Shown here one piece after another: positions 63,306 through 64,000 of a DNA stretch of 64,000 nucleotides; position 1 is the stretch's first letter; the number at the start of each line of letters is the position of its first letter. The position numbers were made by a program, and so were the translations under genes. The notes beneath the pieces were generated by a model. The model was given only the letters and a program-made list of their open reading frames with translations, was not told where the DNA came from and did not search any database. The DNA is from an uncultured Marinobacter sp. (GTDB taxonomy: Bacteria > Pseudomonadota > Gammaproteobacteria > Pseudomonadales > Oleiphilaceae): NCBI RefSeq assembly GCF_946886895.1, contig NZ_CAMPJO010000001.1:186001-250000 (forward strand). Direction: 5' to 3'.

Positions 63306-63333
63306 AGCCTACGCTGACCGATGCAAATGGCAA
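63306..63333 (-). promoter_or_regulatory. Possible promoter of the ATP-grasp cluster
   Basis: On the minus strand TTGCCA (63333-63328), 16 bp, TAGGCT (63311-63306). A modest match. It lies after the mqo terminator and 33 bases before the ATP-grasp start codon, the only place a cluster promoter can be. Confidence 0.4.
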
Positions 63334-63353
63334 CTTCAACGCCCCGGAGAGAT

Positions 63354-63397
63354 AAAAAAGCACTCTGGCTATCGGCGGATAAAACCAATAGCCACAG
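63354..63397 (-). terminator. Terminator after mqo
   Basis: On the minus strand CTGTGGCTATTGG pairs with CCGATAGCCAG (63397-63365), followed by T6 (63359-63354). It ends mqo and isolates the ATP-grasp cluster. Confidence 0.8.
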
Positions 63398-63429
63398 TAC
63401 GTTGAGAGTTTTTAGATCATTTGGGAATA

Positions 63430-64000
63430 TCAGCGTAAACCGAGAGTTGCCAGCGTCCTTTGCCGAACCTCCGTCAACAGGGCCTCATCGTCAACCAGCG
63501 ACCGGCCATAGGAAGTCACCAGCTCCCTCAGACGAGCCTGCCATTGCTCTGTTTTTAACTTCTCGGGGAAGCAGCGCTCAAGAACATCAAGCATGGCGTT
63601 CGCCGCCGTCGAAGCCCCGGGTGAGGCACCCAGCAGTGCCGCCAGCGTGCCATCCTGGGCAGCCACAATCTCGGTACCAAACTCAAGCTTGCCACCGCCG
63701 TCTTCAACCTGTTTGATGATCTGCACACGCTGGCCCGCCATCTTCAGCTCCCAGTCTTCCTCGTGAGCGTCCGGATAGAAGTTGCGCAGGGCAGCCACGC
63801 GGTCACTGTGAGACTGGAACACTTCCCCGATCAGATAGCGGGTGAGGTCCATATTGCTTTTGCTCACGGAGAGCATCGGACGAAGGTTGGTGGGCTTCAC
63901 CGAGCCAAACAGATCGAACAGTGATCCCTGTTTCAGGAAGCGGGTGGTAAAGCCCGCAAACGGGCCGAACAGCAGGGCCGGCTCACCGTTGATAATCCGG
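63430..64000 (-). CDS. mqo: Malate:quinone oxidoreductase, C-terminal part
   Basis: The C-terminal ~189 residues are in the window; the 5' part lies beyond base 64000. GEPALLFGPFAGFTTRFLKQGSLFDLFGSVKPTNLRPML and LGASPGASTAANAMLDVLERCFPEK are typical of FAD-dependent Mqo, a membrane-associated TCA-cycle enzyme that passes electrons from malate to quinone. The end TLGLR is normal. Confidence 0.93.
   Translation of the reverse strand, partial: RIINGEPALLFGPFAGFTTRFLKQGSLFDLFGSVKPTNLRPMLSVSKSNMDLTRYLIGEVFQSHSDRVAALRNFYPDAHEEDWELKMAGQRVQIIKQVEDGGGKLEFGTEIVAAQDGTLAALLGASPGASTAANAMLDVLERCFPEKLKTEQWQARLRELVTSYGRSLVDDEALLTEVRQRTLATLGLR

Overview
The window looks like a core chromosomal segment of a marine gammaproteobacterium, most probably Marinobacter or a close relative. 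The reasons are GC-rich Pseudomonas-like proteins, the gene orders fur/recN/bamE/ratA/smpB/ssrA and ftsH-folP-glmM-tpiA-secG-tRNA-Leu-rimP-nusA-infB-rbfA-truB-rpsO-pnp, an AsrA-like second Lon, and a wax ester synthase/DGAT. The genus is inferred from gene content and was not tested by a search.

Layout. 1-1.4 kb: an AbiE-type antitoxin and the start of its nucleotidyltransferase toxin, an AT-rich stretch and a long inverted repeat. 1.4-5.7 kb: aceE-aceF of pyruvate dehydrogenase. 6.4-13 kb: a lysine-2,3-aminomutase-like radical SAM enzyme, a CnoX-like thioredoxin, an AsrA-like Lon, a MarR regulator and a membrane TPR protein. 13.1-18 kb: a complete livKHMGF importer. 18.1-22.2 kb: small exported proteins, a DUF4105 protein and a lipoprotein hydrolase. 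22.2-37 kb: two consecutive minus-strand superoperons for translation/RNA processing and for envelope/cofactor metabolism. 37-43.1 kb: rlmE, yhbY, and carA-carB-greA. 43.3-48 kb: dapB and grpE-dnaK-dnaJ. 48.2-56 kb: recN, fur, bamE, rnfH-like, ratA, an SNF-family transporter, smpB, a WS/DGAT gene and tmRNA. 56-58.2 kb: exoD, cheV and a possibly truncated small gene. 58.2-64 kb: a three-gene minus-strand cluster (ATP-grasp protein, large unknown protein, acetolactate-synthase-like ThDP enzyme) downstream of a partial malate:quinone oxidoreductase.

Regulation visible in the DNA: two perfect LexA boxes on the recN promoter; a near-consensus sigma-32 promoter before grpE; a promoter with an overlapping dyad followed by two terminators ahead of rimP; a promoter, 20-codon leader ORF and terminator ahead of carA that look like pyrBI-type attenuation; a long RNase III-type stem in the pnp leader; and an attenuator-like terminator between livK and livH.

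The best candidate for an undescribed system is the 58.2-63.3 kb cluster. Its central protein (about 673 residues) is not a family I recognise, but it carries a Gln-x5-Cys, His, Asn arrangement with papain-like spacing, and it sits between an ATP-grasp ligase-like protein and a ThDP enzyme that has no regulatory subunit.
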